From contig NW_024037056.1 of the NCBI RefSeq assembly GCF_015706575.1, positions 12,165,176 through 12,229,175 on the forward strand: a stretch of DNA of 64,000 nt, read 5' to 3'. Of this stretch, positions 43,201 through 58,200 are shown one piece after another. The position numbers and the translations under genes were made by a program. The notes under the pieces are model-generated. The model made no database searches, was not told the DNA's origin, and worked only from the letters and a program-made list of their open reading frames with translations. How positions within the stretch are numbered: position 1 is the first letter of the stretch; each line of letters opens with the position of its first letter. The stretch comes from Patiria miniata (lineage: Eukaryota > Echinodermata > Asteroidea > Valvatida > Asterinidae).

Positions 43201-46200
43201 ATGATGCCCCCAGTTTCGTTTTTGTGCAGTAAGTCCCATAGCAAGGGCTGTCAGCGCCAGCCTACATGGCTCTCATGAGTCGCGGTCTAAAGGTATCTCA
43301 ACATGGATGGATTTTGACAAACTATACCTTGGTGGATAGCGGATGAATAGGCCAACACGCTGACAAATTTGCAAGGCTTCTGACTTGAAACTTTTGGAGT
43401 GAGCCCCAGAAGTAGGTGCATGATGCCCCCAGTTTCGTTTTTGTGCAGTAAGTCCCATAGCAAGGGCTGTCAGCGCCAGCCTACATGGCTCTCATGAGTC
43501 GCGGTCTAAAGGTATCTCAACATGGATGGATTTTGACAAACTATACCTTGGTGGATAGCGGATGAATAGGCCAACACGCTGACAAATTTGCAAGGCTTCT
43601 GACTTGAAACTTTTGGAGTGAGCCCCAGAAGTAGGTGCATGATGCCCCCAGTTTCGTTTTTGTGCAGTAAGTCCCATAGCAAGGGCTGTCAGCGCCAGCC
43701 TACATGGCTCTCATGAGTCGCGGTCTAAAGGTATCTCAACATGGATGGATTTTGACAAACTATACCTTGGTGGATAGCGGATGAATAGGCCAACACGCTG
43801 ACAAATTTGCAAGGCTTCTGACTTGAAACTTTTGGAGTGAGCCCCAGAAGTAGGTGCATGATGCCCCCAGTTTCGTTTTTGTGCAGTAAGTCCCATAGCA
43901 AGGGCTGTCAGCGCCAGCCTACATGGCTCTCATGAGTCGCGGTCTAAAGGTATCTCAACATGGATGGATTTTGACAAACTATACCTTGGTGGATAGCGGA
44001 TGAATAGGCCAACACGCTGACAAATTTGCAAGGCTTCTGACTTGAAACTTTTGGAGTGAGCCCCAGAAGTAGGTGCATGATGCCCCCAGTTTCGTTTTTG
44101 TGCAGTAAGTCCCATAGCAAGGGCTGTCAGCGCCAGCCTACATGGCTCTCATGAGTCGCGGTCTAAAGGTATCTCAACATGGATGGATTTTGACAAACTA
44201 TACCTTGGTGGATAGCGGATGAATAGGCCAACACGCTGACAAATTTGCAAGGCTTCTGACTTGAAACTTTTGGAGTGAGCCCCAGAAGTAGGTGCATGAT
44301 GCCCCCAGTTTCGTTTTTGTGCAGTAAGTCCCATAGCAAGGGCTGTCAGCGCCAGCCTACATGGCTCTCATGAGTCGCGGTCTAAAGGTATCTCAACATG
44401 GATGGATTTTGACAAACTATACCTTGGTGGATAGCGGATGAATAGGCCAACACGCTGACAAATTTGCAAGGCTTCTGACTTGAAACTTTTGGAGTGAGCC
44501 CCAGAAGTAGGTGCATGATGCCCCCAGTTTCGTTTTTGTGCAGTAAGTCCCATAGCAAGGGCTGTCAGCGCCAGCCTACATGGCTCTCATGAGTCGCGGT
44601 CTAAAGGTATCTCAACATGGATGGATTTTGACAAACTATACCTTGGTGGATAGCGGATGAATAGGCCAACACGCTGACAAATTTGCAAGGCTTCTGACTT
44701 GAAACTTTTGGAGTGAGCCCCAGAAGTAGGTGCATGATGCCCCCAGTTTCGTTTTTGTGCAGTAAGTCCCATAGCAAGGGCTGTCAGCGCCAGCCTACAT
44801 GGCTCTCATGAGTCGCGGTCTAAAGGTATCTCAACATGGATGGATTTTGACAAACTATACCTTGGTGGATAGCGGATGAATAGGCCAACACGCTGACAAA
44901 TTTGCAAGGCTTCTGACTTGAAACTTTTGGAGTGAGCCCCAGAAGTAGGTGCATGATGCCCCCAGTTTCGTTTTTGTGCAGTAAGTCCCATAGCAAGGGC
45001 TGTCAGCGCCAGCCTACATGGCTCTCATGAGTCGCGGTCTAAAGGTATCTCAACATGGATGGATTTTGACAAACTATACCTTGGTGGATAGCGGATGAAT
45101 AGGCCAACACGCTGACAAATTTGCAAGGCTTCTGACTTGAAACTTTTGGAGTGAGCCCCAGAAGTAGGTGCATGATGCCCCCAGTTTCGTTTTTGTGCAG
45201 TAAGTCCCATAGCAAGGGCTGTCAGCGCCAGCCTACATGGCTCTCATGAGTCGCGGTCTAAAGGTATCTCAACATGGATGGATTTTGACAAACTATACCT
45301 TGGTGGATAGCGGATGAATAGGCCAACACGCTGACAAATTTGCAAGGCTTCTGACTTGAAACTTTTGGAGTGAGCCCCAGAAGTAGGTGCATGATGCCCC
45401 CAGTTTCGTTTTTGTGCAGTAAGTCCCATAGCAAGGGCTGTCAGCGCCAGCCTACATGGCTCTCATGAGTCGCGGTCTAAAGGTATCTCAACATGGATGG
45501 ATTTTGACAAACTATACCTTGGTGGATAGCGGATGAATAGGCCAACACGCTGACAAATTTGCAAGGCTTCTGACTTGAAACTTTTGGAGTGAGCCCCAGA
45601 AGTAGGTGCATGATGCCCCCAGTTTCGTTTTTGTGCAGTAAGTCCCATAGCAAGGGCTGTCAGCGCCAGCCTACATGGCTCTCATGAGTCGCGGTCTAAA
45701 GGTATCTCAACATGGATGGATTTTGACAAACTATACCTTGGTGGATAGCGGATGAATAGGCCAACACGCTGACAAATTTGCAAGGCTTCTGACTTGAAAC
45801 TTTTGGAGTGAGCCCCAGAAGTAGGTGCATGATGCCCCCAGTTTCGTTTTTGTGCAGTAAGTCCCATAGCAAGGGCTGTCAGCGCCAGCCTACATGGCTC
45901 TCATGAGTCGCGGTCTAAAGGTATCTCAACATGGATGGATTTTGACAAACTATACCTTGGTGGATAGCGGATGAATAGGCCAACACGCTGACAAATTTGC
46001 AAGGCTTCTGACTTGAAACTTTTGGAGTGAGCCCCAGAAGTAGGTGCATGATGCCCCCAGTTTCGTTTTTGTGCAGTAAGTCCCATAGCAAGGGCTGTCA
46101 GCGCCAGCCTACATGGCTCTCATGAGTCGCGGTCTAAAGGTATCTCAACATGGATGGATTTTGACAAACTATACCTTGGTGGATAGCGGATGAATAGGCC

Positions 46201-49200
46201 AACACGCTGACAAATTTGCAAGGCTTCTGACTTGAAACTTTTGGAGTGAGCCCCAGAAGTAGGTGCATGATGCCCCCAGTTTCGTTTTTGTGCAGTAAGT
46301 CCCATAGCAAGGGCTGTCAGCGCCAGCCTACATGGCTCTCATGAGTCGCGGTCTAAAGGTATCTCAACATGGATGGATTTTGACAAACTATACCTTGGTG
46401 GATAGCGGATGAATAGGCCAACACGCTGACAAATTTGCAAGGCTTCTGACTTGAAACTTTTGGAGTGAGCCCCAGAAGTAGGTGCATGATGCCCCCAGTT
46501 TCGTTTTTGTGCAGTAAGTCCCATAGCAAGGGCTGTCAGCGCCAGCCTACATGGCTCTCATGAGTCGCGGTCTAAAGGTATCTCAACATGGATGGATTTT
46601 GACAAACTATACCTTGGTGGATAGCGGATGAATAGGCCAACACGCTGACAAATTTGCAAGGCTTCTGACTTGAAACTTTTGGAGTGAGCCCCAGAAGTAG
46701 GTGCATGATGCCCCCAGTTTCGTTTTTGTGCAGTAAGTCCCATAGCAAGGGCTGTCAGCGCCAGCCTACATGGCTCTCATGAGTCGCGGTCTAAAGGTAT
46801 CTCAACATGGATGGATTTTGACAAACTATACCTTGGTGGATAGCGGATGAATAGGCCAACACGCTGACAAATTTGCAAGGCTTCTGACTTGAAACTTTTG
46901 GAGTGAGCCCCAGAAGTAGGTGCATGATGCCCCCAGTTTCGTTTTTGTGCAGTAAGTCCCATAGCAAGGGCTGTCAGCGCCAGCCTACATGGCTCTCATG
47001 AGTCGCGGTCTAAAGGTATCTCAACATGGATGGATTTTGACAAACTATACCTTGGTGGATAGCGGATGAATAGGCCAACACGCTGACAAATTTGCAAGGC
47101 TTCTGACTTGAAACTTTTGGAGTGAGCCCCAGAAGTAGGTGCATGATGCCCCCAGTTTCGTTTTTGTGCAGTAAGTCCCATAGCAAGGGCTGTCAGCGCC
47201 AGCCTACATGGCTCTCATGAGTCGCGGTCTAAAGGTATCTCAACATGGATGGATTTTGACAAACTATACCTTGGTGGATAGCGGATGAATAGGCCAACAC
47301 GCTGACAAATTTGCAAGGCTTCTGACTTGAAACTTTTGGAGTGAGCCCCAGAAGTAGGTGCATGATGCCCCCAGTTTCGTTTTTGTGCAGTAAGTCCCAT
47401 AGCAAGGGCTGTCAGCGCCAGCCTACATGGCTCTCATGAGTCGCGGTCTAAAGGTATCTCAACATGGATGGATTTTGACAAACTATACCTTGGTGGATAG
47501 CGGATGAATAGGCCAACACGCTGACAAATTTGCAAGGCTTCTGACTTGAAACTTTTGGAGTGAGCCCCAGAAGTAGGTGCATGATGCCCCCAGTTTCGTT
47601 TTTGTGCAGTAAGTCCCATAGCAAGGGCTGTCAGCGCCAGCCTACATGGCTCTCATGAGTCGCGGTCTAAAGGTATCTCAACATGGATGGATTTTGACAA
47701 ACTATACCTTGGTGGATAGCGGATGAATAGGCCAACACGCTGACAAATTTGCAAGGCTTCTGACTTGAAACTTTTGGAGTGAGCCCCAGAAGTAGGTGCA
47801 TGATGCCCCCAGTTTCGTTTTTGTGCAGTAAGTCCCATAGCAAGGGCTGTCAGCGCCAGCCTACATGGCTCTCATGAGTCGCGGTCTAAAGGTATCTCAA
47901 CATGGATGGATTTTGACAAACTATACCTTGGTGGATAGCGGATGAATAGGCCAACACGCTGACAAATTTGCAAGGCTTCTGACTTGAAACTTTTGGAGTG
48001 AGCCCCAGAAGTAGGTGCATGATGCCCCCAGTTTCGTTTTTGTGCAGTAAGTCCCATAGCAAGGGCTGTCAGCGCCAGCCTACATGGCTCTCATGAGTCG
48101 CGGTCTAAAGGTATCTCAACATGGATGGATTTTGACAAACTATACCTTGGTGGATAGCGGATGAATAGGCCAACACGCTGACAAATTTGCAAGGCTTCTG
48201 ACTTGAAACTTTTGGAGTGAGCCCCAGAAGTAGGTGCATGATGCCCCCAGTTTCGTTTTTGTGCAGTAAGTCCCATAGCAAGGGCTGTCAGCGCCAGCCT
48301 ACATGGCTCTCATGAGTCGCGGTCTAAAGGTATCTCAACATGGATGGATTTTGACAAACTATACCTTGGTGGATAGCGGATGAATAGGCCAACACGCTGA
48401 CAAATTTGCAAGGCTTCTGACTTGAAACTTTTGGAGTGAGCCCCAGAAGTAGGTGCATGATGCCCCCAGTTTCGTTTTTGTGCAGTAAGTCCCATAGCAA
48501 GGGCTGTCAGCGCCAGCCTACATGGCTCTCATGAGTCGCGGTCTAAAGGTATCTCAACATGGATGGATTTTGACAAACTATACCTTGGTGGATAGCGGAT
48601 GAATAGGCCAACACGCTGACAAATTTGCAAGGCTTCTGACTTGAAACTTTTGGAGTGAGCCCCAGAAGTAGGTGCATGATGCCCCCAGTTTCGTTTTTGT
48701 GCAGTAAGTCCCATAGCAAGGGCTGTCAGCGCCAGCCTACATGGCTCTCATGAGTCGCGGTCTAAAGGTATCTCAACATGGATGGATTTTGACAAACTAT
48801 ACCTTGGTGGATAGCGGATGAATAGGCCAACACGCTGACAAATTTGCAAGGCTTCTGACTTGAAACTTTTGGAGTGAGCCCCAGAAGTAGGTGCATGATG
48901 CCCCCAGTTTCGTTTTTGTGCAGTAAGTCCCATAGCAAGGGCTGTCAGCGCCAGCCTACATGGCTCTCATGAGTCGCGGTCTAAAGGTATCTCAACATGG
49001 ATGGATTTTGACAAACTATACCTTGGTGGATAGCGGATGAATAGGCCAACACGCTGACAAATTTGCAAGGCTTCTGACTTGAAACTTTTGGAGTGAGCCC
49101 CAGAAGTAGGTGCATGATGCCCCCAGTTTCGTTTTTGTGCAGTAAGTCCCATAGCAAGGGCTGTCAGCGCCAGCCTACATGGCTCTCATGAGTCGCGGTC

Positions 49201-52200
49201 TAAAGGTATCTCAACATGGATGGATTTTGACAAACTATACCTTGGTGGATAGCGGATGAATAGGCCAACACGCTGACAAATTTGCAAGGCTTCTGACTTG
49301 AAACTTTTGGAGTGAGCCCCAGAAGTAGGTGCATGATGCCCCCAGTTTCGTTTTTGTGCAGTAAGTCCCATAGCAAGGGCTGTCAGCGCCAGCCTACATG
49401 GCTCTCATGAGTCGCGGTCTAAAGGTATCTCAACATGGATGGATTTTGACAAACTATACCTTGGTGGATAGCGGATGAATAGGCCAACACGCTGACAAAT
49501 TTGCAAGGCTTCTGACTTGAAACTTTTGGAGTGAGCCCCAGAAGTAGGTGCATGATGCCCCCAGTTTCGTTTTTGTGCAGTAAGTCCCATAGCAAGGGCT
49601 GTCAGCGCCAGCCTACATGGCTCTCATGAGTCGCGGTCTAAAGGTATCTCAACATGGATGGATTTTGACAAACTATACCTTGGTGGATAGCGGATGAATA
49701 GGCCAACACGCTGACAAATTTGCAAGGCTTCTGACTTGAAACTTTTGGAGTGAGCCCCAGAAGTAGGTGCATGATGCCCCCAGTTTCGTTTTTGTGCAGT
49801 AAGTCCCATAGCAAGGGCTGTCAGCGCCAGCCTACATGGCTCTCATGAGTCGCGGTCTAAAGGTATCTCAACATGGATGGATTTTGACAAACTATACCTT
49901 GGTGGATAGCGGATGAATAGGCCAACACGCTGACAAATTTGCAAGGCTTCTGACTTGAAACTTTTGGAGTGAGCCCCAGAAGTAGGTGCATGATGCCCCC
50001 AGTTTCGTTTTTGTGCAGTAAGTCCCATAGCAAGGGCTGTCAGCGCCAGCCTACATGGCTCTCATGAGTCGCGGTCTAAAGGTATCTCAACATGGATGGA
50101 TTTTGACAAACTATACCTTGGTGGATAGCGGATGAATAGGCCAACACGCTGACAAATTTGCAAGGCTTCTGACTTGAAACTTTTGGAGTGAGCCCCAGAA
50201 GTAGGTGCATGATGCCCCCAGTTTCGTTTTTGTGCAGTAAGTCCCATAGCAAGGGCTGTCAGCGCCAGCCTACATGGCTCTCATGAGTCGCGGTCTAAAG
50301 GTATCTCAACATGGATGGATTTTGACAAACTATACCTTGGTGGATAGCGGATGAATAGGCCAACACGCTGACAAATTTGCAAGGCTTCTGACTTGAAACT
50401 TTTGGAGTGAGCCCCAGAAGTAGGTGCATGATGCCCCCAGTTTCGTTTTTGTGCAGTAAGTCCCATAGCAAGGGCTGTCAGCGCCAGCCTACATGGCTCT
50501 CATGAGTCGCGGTCTAAAGGTATCTCAACATGGATGGATTTTGACAAACTATACCTTGGTGGATAGCGGATGAATAGGCCAACACGCTGACAAATTTGCA
50601 AGGCTTCTGACTTGAAACTTTTGGAGTGAGCCCCAGAAGTAGGTGCATGATGCCCCCAGTTTCGTTTTTGTGCAGTAAGTCCCATAGCAAGGGCTGTCAG
50701 CGCCAGCCTACATGGCTCTCATGAGTCGCGGTCTAAAGGTATCTCAACATGGATGGATTTTGACAAACTATACCTTGGTGGATAGCGGATGAATAGGCCA
50801 ACACGCTGACAAATTTGCAAGGCTTCTGACTTGAAACTTTTGGAGTGAGCCCCAGAAGTAGGTGCATGATGCCCCCAGTTTCGTTTTTGTGCAGTAAGTC
50901 CCATAGCAAGGGCTGTCAGCGCCAGCCTACATGGCTCTCATGAGTCGCGGTCTAAAGGTATCTCAACATGGATGGATTTTGACAAACTATACCTTGGTGG
51001 ATAGCGGATGAATAGGCCAACACGCTGACAAATTTGCAAGGCTTCTGACTTGAAACTTTTGGAGTGAGCCCCAGAAGTAGGTGCATGATGCCCCCAGTTT
51101 CGTTTTTGTGCAGTAAGTCCCATAGCAAGGGCTGTCAGCGCCAGCCTACATGGCTCTCATGAGTCGCGGTCTAAAGGTATCTCAACATGGATGGATTTTG
51201 ACAAACTATACCTTGGTGGATAGCGGATGAATAGGCCAACACGCTGACAAATTTGCAAGGCTTCTGACTTGAAACTTTTGGAGTGAGCCCCAGAAGTAGG
51301 TGCATGATGCCCCCAGTTTCGTTTTTGTGCAGTAAGTCCCATAGCAAGGGCTGTCAGCGCCAGCCTACATGGCTCTCATGAGTCGCGGTCTAAAGGTATC
51401 TCAACATGGATGGATTTTGACAAACTATACCTTGGTGGATAGCGGATGAATAGGCCAACACGCTGACAAATTTGCAAGGCTTCTGACTTGAAACTTTTGG
51501 AGTGAGCCCCAGAAGTAGGTGCATGATGCCCCCAGTTTCGTTTTTGTGCAGTAAGTCCCATAGCAAGGGCTGTCAGCGCCAGCCTACATGGCTCTCATGA
51601 GTCGCGGTCTAAAGGTATCTCAACATGGATGGATTTTGACAAACTATACCTTGGTGGATAGCGGATGAATAGGCCAACACGCTGACAAATTTGCAAGGCT
51701 TCTGACTTGAAACTTTTGGAGTGAGCCCCAGAAGTAGGTGCATGATGCCCCCAGTTTCGTTTTTGTGCAGTAAGTCCCATAGCAAGGGCTGTCAGCGCCA
51801 GCCTACATGGCTCTCATGAGTCGCGGTCTAAAGGTATCTCAACATGGATGGATTTTGACAAACTATACCTTGGTGGATAGCGGATGAATAGGCCAACACG
51901 CTGACAAATTTGCAAGGCTTCTGACTTGAAACTTTTGGAGTGAGCCCCAGAAGTAGGTGCATGATGCCCCCAGTTTCGTTTTTGTGCAGTAAGTCCCATA
52001 GCAAGGGCTGTCAGCGCCAGCCTACATGGCTCTCATGAGTCGCGGTCTAAAGGTATCTCAACATGGATGGATTTTGACAAACTATACCTTGGTGGATAGC
52101 GGATGAATAGGCCAACACGCTGACAAATTTGCAAGGCTTCTGACTTGAAACTTTTGGAGTGAGCCCCAGAAGTAGGTGCATGATGCCCCCAGTTTCGTTT

Positions 52201-55200
52201 TTGTGCAGTAAGTCCCATAGCAAGGGCTGTCAGCGCCAGCCTACATGGCTCTCATGAGTCGCGGTCTAAAGGTATCTCAACATGGATGGATTTTGACAAA
52301 CTATACCTTGGTGGATAGCGGATGAATAGGCCAACACGCTGACAAATTTGCAAGGCTTCTGACTTGAAACTTTTGGAGTGAGCCCCAGAAGTAGGTGCAT
52401 GATGCCCCCAGTTTCGTTTTTGTGCAGTAAGTCCCATAGCAAGGGCTGTCAGCGCCAGCCTACATGGCTCTCATGAGTCGCGGTCTAAAGGTATCTCAAC
52501 ATGGATGGATTTTGACAAACTATACCTTGGTGGATAGCGGATGAATAGGCCAACACGCTGACAAATTTGCAAGGCTTCTGACTTGAAACTTTTGGAGTGA
52601 GCCCCAGAAGTAGGTGCATGATGCCCCCAGTTTCGTTTTTGTGCAGTAAGTCCCATAGCAAGGGCTGTCAGCGCCAGCCTACATGGCTCTCATGAGTCGC
52701 GGTCTAAAGGTATCTCAACATGGATGGATTTTGACAAACTATACCTTGGTGGATAGCGGATGAATAGGCCAACACGCTGACAAATTTGCAAGGCTTCTGA
52801 CTTGAAACTTTTGGAGTGAGCCCCAGAAGTAGGTGCATGATGCCCCCAGTTTCGTTTTTGTGCAGTAAGTCCCATAGCAAGGGCTGTCAGCGCCAGCCTA
52901 CATGGCTCTCATGAGTCGCGGTCTAAAGGTATCTCAACATGGATGGATTTTGACAAACTATACCTTGGTGGATAGCGGATGAATAGGCCAACACGCTGAC
53001 AAATTTGCAAGGCTTCTGACTTGAAACTTTTGGAGTGAGCCCCAGAAGTAGGTGCATGATGCCCCCAGTTTCGTTTTTGTGCAGTAAGTCCCATAGCAAG
53101 GGCTGTCAGCGCCAGCCTACATGGCTCTCATGAGTCGCGGTCTAAAGGTATCTCAACATGGATGGATTTTGACAAACTATACCTTGGTGGATAGCGGATG
53201 AATAGGCCAACACGCTGACAAATTTGCAAGGCTTCTGACTTGAAACTTTTGGAGTGAGCCCCAGAAGTAGGTGCATGATGCCCCCAGTTTCGTTTTTGTG
53301 CAGTAAGTCCCATAGCAAGGGCTGTCAGCGCCAGCCTACATGGCTCTCATGAGTCGCGGTCTAAAGGTATCTCAACATGGATGGATTTTGACAAACTATA
53401 CCTTGGTGGATAGCGGATGAATAGGCCAACACGCTGACAAATTTGCAAGGCTTCTGACTTGAAACTTTTGGAGTGAGCCCCAGAAGTAGGTGCATGATGC
53501 CCCCAGTTTCGTTTTTGTGCAGTAAGTCCCATAGCAAGGGCTGTCAGCGCCAGCCTACATGGCTCTCATGAGTCGCGGTCTAAAGGTATCTCAACATGGA
53601 TGGATTTTGACAAACTATACCTTGGTGGATAGCGGATGAATAGGCCAACACGCTGACAAATTTGCAAGGCTTCTGACTTGAAACTTTTGGAGTGAGCCCC
53701 AGAAGTAGGTGCATGATGCCCCCAGTTTCGTTTTTGTGCAGTAAGTCCCATAGCAAGGGCTGTCAGCGCCAGCCTACATGGCTCTCATGAGTCGCGGTCT
53801 AAAGGTATCTCAACATGGATGGATTTTGACAAACTATACCTTGGTGGATAGCGGATGAATAGGCCAACACGCTGACAAATTTGCAAGGCTTCTGACTTGA
53901 AACTTTTGGAGTGAGCCCCAGAAGTAGGTGCATGATGCCCCCAGTTTCGTTTTTGTGCAGTAAGTCCCATAGCAAGGGCTGTCAGCGCCAGCCTACATGG
54001 CTCTCATGAGTCGCGGTCTAAAGGTATCTCAACATGGATGGATTTTGACAAACTATACCTTGGTGGATAGCGGATGAATAGGCCAACACGCTGACAAATT
54101 TGCAAGGCTTCTGACTTGAAACTTTTGGAGTGAGCCCCAGAAGTAGGTGCATGATGCCCCCAGTTTCGTTTTTGTGCAGTAAGTCCCATAGCAAGGGCTG
54201 TCAGCGCCAGCCTACATGGCTCTCATGAGTCGCGGTCTAAAGGTATCTCAACATGGATGGATTTTGACAAACTATACCTTGGTGGATAGCGGATGAATAG
54301 GCCAACACGCTGACAAATTTGCAAGGCTTCTGACTTGAAACTTTTGGAGTGAGCCCCAGAAGTAGGTGCATGATGCCCCCAGTTTCGTTTTTGTGCAGTA
54401 AGTCCCATAGCAAGGGCTGTCAGCGCCAGCCTACATGGCTCTCATGAGTCGCGGTCTAAAGGTATCTCAACATGGATGGATTTTGACAAACTATACCTTG
54501 GTGGATAGCGGATGAATAGGCCAACACGCTGACAAATTTGCAAGGCTTCTGACTTGAAACTTTTGGAGTGAGCCCCAGAAGTAGGTGCATGATGCCCCCA
54601 GTTTCGTTTTTGTGCAGTAAGTCCCATAGCAAGGGCTGTCAGCGCCAGCCTACATGGCTCTCATGAGTCGCGGTCTAAAGGTATCTCAACATGGATGGAT
54701 TTTGACAAACTATACCTTGGTGGATAGCGGATGAATAGGCCAACACGCTGACAAATTTGCAAGGCTTCTGACTTGAAACTTTTGGAGTGAGCCCCAGAAG
54801 TAGGTGCATGATGCCCCCAGTTTCGTTTTTGTGCAGTAAGTCCCATAGCAAGGGCTGTCAGCGCCAGCCTACATGGCTCTCATGAGTCGCGGTCTAAAGG
54901 TATCTCAACATGGATGGATTTTGACAAACTATACCTTGGTGGATAGCGGATGAATAGGCCAACACGCTGACAAATTTGCAAGGCTTCTGACTTGAAACTT
55001 TTGGAGTGAGCCCCAGAAGTAGGTGCATGATGCCCCCAGTTTCGTTTTTGTGCAGTAAGTCCCATAGCAAGGGCTGTCAGCGCCAGCCTACATGGCTCTC
55101 ATGAGTCGCGGTCTAAAGGTATCTCAACATGGATGGATTTTGACAAACTATACCTTGGTGGATAGCGGATGAATAGGCCAACACGCTGACAAATTTGCAA

Positions 55201-58200
55201 GGCTTCTGACTTGAAACTTTTGGAGTGAGCCCCAGAAGTAGGTGCATGATGCCCCCAGTTTCGTTTTTGTGCAGTAAGTCCCATAGCAAGGGCTGTCAGC
55301 GCCAGCCTACATGGCTCTCATGAGTCGCGGTCTAAAGGTATCTCAACATGGATGGATTTTGACAAACTATACCTTGGTGGATAGCGGATGAATAGGCCAA
55401 CACGCTGACAAATTTGCAAGGCTTCTGACTTGAAACTTTTGGAGTGAGCCCCAGAAGTAGGTGCATGATGCCCCCAGTTTCGTTTTTGTGCAGTAAGTCC
55501 CATAGCAAGGGCTGTCAGCGCCAGCCTACATGGCTCTCATGAGTCGCGGTCTAAAGGTATCTCAACATGGATGGATTTTGACAAACTATACCTTGGTGGA
55601 TAGCGGATGAATAGGCCAACACGCTGACAAATTTGCAAGGCTTCTGACTTGAAACTTTTGGAGTGAGCCCCAGAAGTAGGTGCATGATGCCCCCAGTTTC
55701 GTTTTTGTGCAGTAAGTCCCATAGCAAGGGCTGTCAGCGCCAGCCTACATGGCTCTCATGAGTCGCGGTCTAAAGGTATCTCAACATGGATGGATTTTGA
55801 CAAACTATACCTTGGTGGATAGCGGATGAATAGGCCAACACGCTGACAAATTTGCAAGGCTTCTGACTTGAAACTTTTGGAGTGAGCCCCAGAAGTAGGT
55901 GCATGATGCCCCCAGTTTCGTTTTTGTGCAGTAAGTCCCATAGCAAGGGCTGTCAGCGCCAGCCTACATGGCTCTCATGAGTCGCGGTCTAAAGGTATCT
56001 CAACATGGATGGATTTTGACAAACTATACCTTGGTGGATAGCGGATGAATAGGCCAACACGCTGACAAATTTGCAAGGCTTCTGACTTGAAACTTTTGGA
56101 GTGAGCCCCAGAAGTAGGTGCATGATGCCCCCAGTTTCGTTTTTGTGCAGTAAGTCCCATAGCAAGGGCTGTCAGCGCCAGCCTACATGGCTCTCATGAG
56201 TCGCGGTCTAAAGGTATCTCAACATGGATGGATTTTGACAAACTATACCTTGGTGGATAGCGGATGAATAGGCCAACACGCTGACAAATTTGCAAGGCTT
56301 CTGACTTGAAACTTTTGGAGTGAGCCCCAGAAGTAGGTGCATGATGCCCCCAGTTTCGTTTTTGTGCAGTAAGTCCCATAGCAAGGGCTGTCAGCGCCAG
56401 CCTACATGGCTCTCATGAGTCGCGGTCTAAAGGTATCTCAACATGGATGGATTTTGACAAACTATACCTTGGTGGATAGCGGATGAATAGGCCAACACGC
56501 TGACAAATTTGCAAGGCTTCTGACTTGAAACTTTTGGAGTGAGCCCCAGAAGTAGGTGCATGATGCCCCCAGTTTCGTTTTTGTGCAGTAAGTCCCATAG
56601 CAAGGGCTGTCAGCGCCAGCCTACATGGCTCTCATGAGTCGCGGTCTAAAGGTATCTCAACATGGATGGATTTTGACAAACTATACCTTGGTGGATAGCG
56701 GATGAATAGGCCAACACGCTGACAAATTTGCAAGGCTTCTGACTTGAAACTTTTGGAGTGAGCCCCAGAAGTAGGTGCATGATGCCCCCAGTTTCGTTTT
56801 TGTGCAGTAAGTCCCATAGCAAGGGCTGTCAGCGCCAGCCTACATGGCTCTCATGAGTCGCGGTCTAAAGGTATCTCAACATGGATGGATTTTGACAAAC
56901 TATACCTTGGTGGATAGCGGATGAATAGGCCAACACGCTGACAAATTTGCAAGGCTTCTGACTTGAAACTTTTGGAGTGAGCCCCAGAAGTAGGTGCATG
57001 ATGCCCCCAGTTTCGTTTTTGTGCAGTAAGTCCCATAGCAAGGGCTGTCAGCGCCAGCCTACATGGCTCTCATGAGTCGCGGTCTAAAGGTATCTCAACA
57101 TGGATGGATTTTGACAAACTATACCTTGGTGGATAGCGGATGAATAGGCCAACACGCTGACAAATTTGCAAGGCTTCTGACTTGAAACTTTTGGAGTGAG
57201 CCCCAGAAGTAGGTGCATGATGCCCCCAGTTTCGTTTTTGTGCAGTAAGTCCCATAGCAAGGGCTGTCAGCGCCAGCCTACATGGCTCTCATGAGTCGCG
57301 GTCTAAAGGTATCTCAACATGGATGGATTTTGACAAACTATACCTTGGTGGATAGCGGATGAATAGGCCAACACGCTGACAAATTTGCAAGGCTTCTGAC
57401 TTGAAACTTTTGGAGTGAGCCCCAGAAGTAGGTGCATGATGCCCCCAGTTTCGTTTTTGTGCAGTAAGTCCCATAGCAAGGGCTGTCAGCGCCAGCCTAC
57501 ATGGCTCTCATGAGTCGCGGTCTAAAGGTATCTCAACATGGATGGATTTTGACAAACTATACCTTGGTGGATAGCGGATGAATAGGCCAACACGCTGACA
57601 AATTTGCAAGGCTTCTGACTTGAAACTTTTGGAGTGAGCCCCAGAAGTAGGTGCATGATGCCCCCAGTTTCGTTTTTGTGCAGTAAGTCCCATAGCAAGG
57701 GCTGTCAGCGCCAGCCTACATGGCTCTCATGAGTCGCGGTCTAAAGGTATCTCAACATGGATGGATTTTGACAAACTATACCTTGGTGGATAGCGGATGA
57801 ATAGGCCAACACGCTGACAAATTTGCAAGGCTTCTGACTTGAAACTTTTGGAGTGAGCCCCAGAAGTAGGTGCATGATGCCCCCAGTTTCGTTTTTGTGC
57901 AGTAAGTCCCATAGCAAGGGCTGTCAGCGCCAGCCTACATGGCTCTCATGAGTCGCGGTCTAAAGGTATCTCAACATGGATGGATTTTGACAAACTATAC
58001 CTTGGTGGATAGCGGATGAATAGGCCAACACGCTGACAAATTTGCAAGGCTTCTGACTTGAAACTTTTGGAGTGAGCCCCAGAAGTAGGTGCATGATGCC
58101 CCCAGTTTCGTTTTTGTGCAGTAAGTCCCATAGCAAGGGCTGTCAGCGCCAGCCTACATGGCTCTCATGAGTCGCGGTCTAAAGGTATCTCAACATGGAT